The notes under the pieces are model-generated. The model ran no database searches. It saw nothing but the letters and a program-made list of their open reading frames with translations, and was not told where the DNA came from. From NCBI GenBank assembly GCA_046704745.1, contig JBJKRL010000139.1:17672-81671 (forward strand): a stretch of 64,000 nucleotides of DNA. The letters run 5' to 3'. This DNA comes from CAWGGS01 sp046704745. Lineage in GTDB: Bacteria > Desulfobacterota > Desulfobulbia > Desulfobulbales > Desulfocapsaceae. Both the position numbers and the translations under genes were made by a program. This document shows, one piece after another, positions 61,834 through 64,000 of the stretch (its first letter is position 1; each line of letters begins with the position of its first letter).

Positions 61834-62589
61834 ATGGAAAGAAGACCGCTGATTGCAGGAAACTGGAAGATGCATACCACCGTCATGGACGCCTGTCACC
61901 TGGCCGCCGACATTGCCGGGAAATGCACCGGTGTGTCCGACCGCGATGTCTTGCTCGCTCCGCCTTTTACGGTACTCAGTGAGGTTTCGCATGTTATCAG
62001 GGAAAGTCCTGTCATGGTCGGGAGTCAGAATGTGTGCTGGGAAGAGAAAGGGGCCTTTACCGGAGAGATTTCCCCGGTGATGGTAAAGGACGCCGGAGGG
62101 ACCGCCGCCATTGTCGGTCATTCGGAACGCCGTCAGATATTTCATGAAGACGATGCGTTGATTAATAGACGTCTGCGCGGTTCTCTGAGATTTAATCTGC
62201 TGACAATCCTCTGTGTCGGAGAGACGCTTCAGGAGCGTGAGGAAAATAAAACCTTTGAAGTTGTTGAAGGGCAGATACGTAACGGTTTGAATGGTGTTGG
62301 TGCGGAGCTGATGGCTAATGTGGTGATCGCCTATGAACCGGTTTGGGCCATCGGGACTGGCAAGACGGCAACCAAGGAGCAGGCTCAGGAGGTTCATGCC
62401 TTTATAAGAAACCGTATCGAGGCCATGTATGAAAAAAGCATTGCCGACCAATTGAGAATATTGTATGGTGGCTCGGTTAAGCCGGATAATGTTGATGCCT
62501 TGATGGCACAACAGGATATAGATGGCGCCCTGGTAGGCGGTGCGGCTTTGGACGCTGAGTCGTTCGGACGCATAATACATTTTCGATAA
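61834..62589 (+). CDS. tpiA: triosephosphate isomerase
   Basis: A 251-residue TIM-barrel enzyme. LIAGNWKMH holds the catalytic Lys, then IVGHSERRQIFHE with the catalytic His, VIAYEPVWAIGTGKTAT with the catalytic Glu and loop 6, and LYGGSVKPDN plus GALVGGAALD for phosphate binding. The ATG at 61834 has GGAG six bases upstream and fits better than the ATG at 61828. Confidence 0.97.
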   Translation: MERRPLIAGNWKMHTTVMDACHLAADIAGKCTGVSDRDVLLAPPFTVLSEVSHVIRESPVMVGSQNVCWEEKGAFTGEISPVMVKDAGGTAAIVGHSERRQIFHEDDALINRRLRGSLRFNLLTILCVGETLQEREENKTFEVVEGQIRNGLNGVGAELMANVVIAYEPVWAIGTGKTATKEQAQEVHAFIRNRIEAMYEKSIADQLRILYGGSVKPDNVDALMAQQDIDGALVGGAALDAESFGRIIHFR

Positions 62590-62612
62590 CTCAAATAGGA
62601 TCGCATTCCTAA

Positions 62613-63107
62613 ATGGTTACGTTACTTATAATACTGCATGTCGTAGTTTGTCTTTTCCTGGTCATTATCGTGCTCCTTCAGCAAGGGAAGGGGGCGGATA
62701 TCGGCGCTACCTTCGGAGGTGGAGGAAGTCAGACCCTTTTCGGCACTGAGGGGCCGTTGCCCCTTCTAAACAAGATAACAACCGGAGCGGCCGTTATCTT
62801 CATGCTCACATCGGTCACCTTGGCCTATTTTTCCTCTCATACCGGTACCAGCTCTGTTATGGATGAAATGGCAAAGCAACCGGTCAAGGTAGAAAAGACG
62901 GTCACAAAGAAAGATGTTACGGCCCCTGCACCTGCAAATAAACAGTCAACTCAGGCTGCTGCACCGGCCCAGGAGCAAAAAGCCGCTCCAGCAGAGACAG
63001 CAAAAGATGTCTCCGCCCATGCACCTGCAGATAAACGGTCACCTCAGGTTGCAGCGCCGGCCCAGGAGCAAAAACCCGCTCCTGTAGAGACAAAAAAAAC
63101 GAAGTAA
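62613..63107 (+). CDS. secG: preprotein translocase subunit SecG with repetitive C-terminal tail
   Basis: A 164-residue SecG. Two membrane helices (~3-22 and ~53-72) flank the conserved VLLQQGKGADIGATFGGGGS and LFGTEG loop. The normal protein ends near residue 80; here an Ala/Pro/Lys/Glu-rich tail follows with two copies of a 31-codon unit (APANKQSTQAAAPAQEQK and APADKRSPQVAAPAQEQK). It is the last gene of the glycolytic operon, a common place for secG after tpiA. Confidence 0.94.
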   Translation: MVTLLIILHVVVCLFLVIIVLLQQGKGADIGATFGGGGSQTLFGTEGPLPLLNKITTGAAVIFMLTSVTLAYFSSHTGTSSVMDEMAKQPVKVEKTVTKKDVTAPAPANKQSTQAAAPAQEQKAAPAETAKDVSAHAPADKRSPQVAAPAQEQKPAPVETKKTK

Positions 63108-63116
63108 GCCTTGTGT

Positions 63117-63202
63117 GCCGAAGTGGTGGAACTGGTAGACACGCTATCTTGAGGGGGTAGTGAGCCACGCTCGTACGAGTTCGAGTCTCGTCTTCGGCAC
63201 CA
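63117..63202 (+). tRNA. tRNA-Leu (anticodon GAG)
   Basis: GCCGAAG...CTTCGGCACCA closes the acceptor stem with encoded CCA. The D arm has TGGTGGAACTGGTAGACAC, the anticodon loop TTGAGGG gives GAG at 63151-63153, a long class II variable arm follows, and the T arm is CGAGTTCGAGTCTCG. It matches the bacterial leucine tRNA form closely. It is the attachment site candidate for the element starting with the integrase downstream. Confidence 0.96.
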
Positions 63203-63236
63203 TTTCTTTATCCAACAACGTTCGTTGGAATCTTTT

Positions 63237-63273
63237 AACCCCGTAAATCTCCGAGGTTTGCGGGGTTTTTCTT
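63237..63273 (+). terminator. intrinsic terminator after tRNA-Leu
   Basis: AACCCCGTAAATC pairs with GGTTTGCGGGGTT around a short CTCCGA loop and is followed by TTTTCTTTGCCTTTTT. It ends the secG-tRNA-Leu transcript before the integrated element. Confidence 0.85.
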
Positions 63274-63393
63274 TGCCTTTTTATCCTATACTGCCCATTT
63301 TTATCCATTGACATCCGGGTACAAAGCCGGGTATGGCGTTCAGGGAACCGAATAACCGGTCTCTAAAATACCCGGTTTTGGAGGTAAGTGATT

Positions 63394-64000
63394 ATGTTGA
63401 CAGCTATTCAGGTACGTAATGCAAAGCCAAAAGAAAAGCCCTACAAGCTCGTTGACGGCAAAGGCCTCTTTCTACATATCGCCACCAGCGGCAAAAAGAC
63501 TTGGAGATATAGATTTGAACTGTCGGGAAAGGAATCGACCTTCGTAATCGGAGAATACCCGGTTATGTCCCTGGAAACCGCAAGGATAGAGAGAACGGCT
63601 AAACGGGAACTTGTAAAAGCCGGTATCAACCCGGCGGATGCAAGGCGGGAAAAAAAGATTGAGATCGAACAAGAACGACAGGCAAAGAAAAATCTTCTAG
63701 AAAACAGTTTCGAGACAATTGCTCTTGAATGGCATCATCATCAAAAAGATAGATGGGCTAAAAGCCATGCTGCGGCCATTTTGACAAGCTTCAAGAGAAA
63801 CGTCTTTCCGTCCATTGGTGGAATTCAGATTGATCAGATTGAACCGCCTCAGGTGCTTGCAGTCCTAAGAGCTATTGAGTCACGCGACGCTTTAGAAATG
63901 GCAGCAAAGACATTGCAGAGAATTACAGCTGTCTTTCGCTATGCTATACAGACAGGCAGGGCAACATACAACCCGGCAGCTGACATGAAAGGAGCGCTGA
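63394..64000 (+). CDS. P4-type tyrosine recombinase/integrase, N-terminal part
   Basis: The first ~202 residues of a phage/island integrase, cut by the window edge. It starts MLTAIQVRNAKPKEKPYKLV with the DUF4102 arm-binding domain (DGKGLFLHIATSGKKTWRYR, then GEYPVMSLETARI), and continues into the core-binding SAM-like domain (SFETIALEWHHHQKDRWAKS, ITAVFRYAIQTGRATYNPAA). The catalytic R-H-R-Y residues would lie beyond the edge. GGAGG lies 8-9 bases before the ATG. Its place directly after tRNA-Leu, pointing away, is the standard arrangement at the edge of a tRNA-integrated genomic island. Confidence 0.93.
   Translation, partial: MLTAIQVRNAKPKEKPYKLVDGKGLFLHIATSGKKTWRYRFELSGKESTFVIGEYPVMSLETARIERTAKRELVKAGINPADARREKKIEIEQERQAKKNLLENSFETIALEWHHHQKDRWAKSHAAAILTSFKRNVFPSIGGIQIDQIEPPQVLAVLRAIESRDALEMAAKTLQRITAVFRYAIQTGRATYNPAADMKGAL

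Noticed and set aside
1..64000. CRISPR array
   Set aside because: No regularly spaced short direct repeats were found; the repeats seen are dispersed and inverted.

Overview
This window looks like a chromosomal segment of a Gram-negative anaerobe of the Desulfobacterota, most likely a Desulfobulbales-type sulfur-metabolising bacterium. The reasons are gene content and style: a SulP anion permease, HypA/HypB hydrogenase maturation, a Cys-rich ferredoxin-like protein, a tungstate/molybdate (WtpABC-type) transporter beside a bis-MGD oxidoreductase, citramalate synthase, a DUF3786 protein, a selenocysteine tRNA, a PilMNOP-type pilus operon and very large hybrid histidine kinases. Species cannot be fixed from sequence reading alone.

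Layout: 1-6.5 kb holds a truncated SulP gene, a frame-broken small gene, a three-gene sensory operon (xylose-type periplasmic binding protein, hybrid kinase, response regulator) and a dead REP-associated transposase. 6.5-16 kb is a metalloenzyme block: hypB, hypA, an iron-sulfur protein, a molybdopterin oxidoreductase between 57-bp direct repeats, a GlxA-type regulator and wtpABC. 16-25 kb mixes a PilZ protein, a catalytically dead arginase-fold protein, aroA, cimA, a PAP2 phosphatase, a truncated QueG-like gene, DUF3786 and an FlK-type thioesterase, with several repeat elements between them. 25-34 kb encodes a chemoreceptor and two giant hybrid kinases. 34-40 kb has an emrAB efflux pair behind a TetR-type operator, a DHH-CBS protein and an acyltransferase. 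40-46 kb has an acidic protein, tRNA-Sec, glyQ, a CoA-binding protein, uvrA and secB. 46-54 kb is a type IV pilus operon (pilMNOP, an AMIN/TPR protein, a lipoprotein secretin, a lipoprotein). 54-63 kb carries lepB, pyrBC, sfsA-queC and a glycolytic operon (gap, rimI, pgk, small membrane protein, tpiA, secG). The right edge is tRNA-Leu followed by a P4-type integrase, the start of an integrated element.

The most unusual content is between the genes. Two ~165-nt copies of an element (6358-6530 and 37387-37547) share about two thirds of their bases, fold alike, end in a terminator-like hairpin and show two compensatory base-pair changes in that hairpin, which points to a structured RNA family that I cannot name. 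Several families of dispersed inverted repeats occur, many touching stop codons, one supplying the apparent start codon of the arginase-like gene. Everything here is from reading the sequence; no database search was run.
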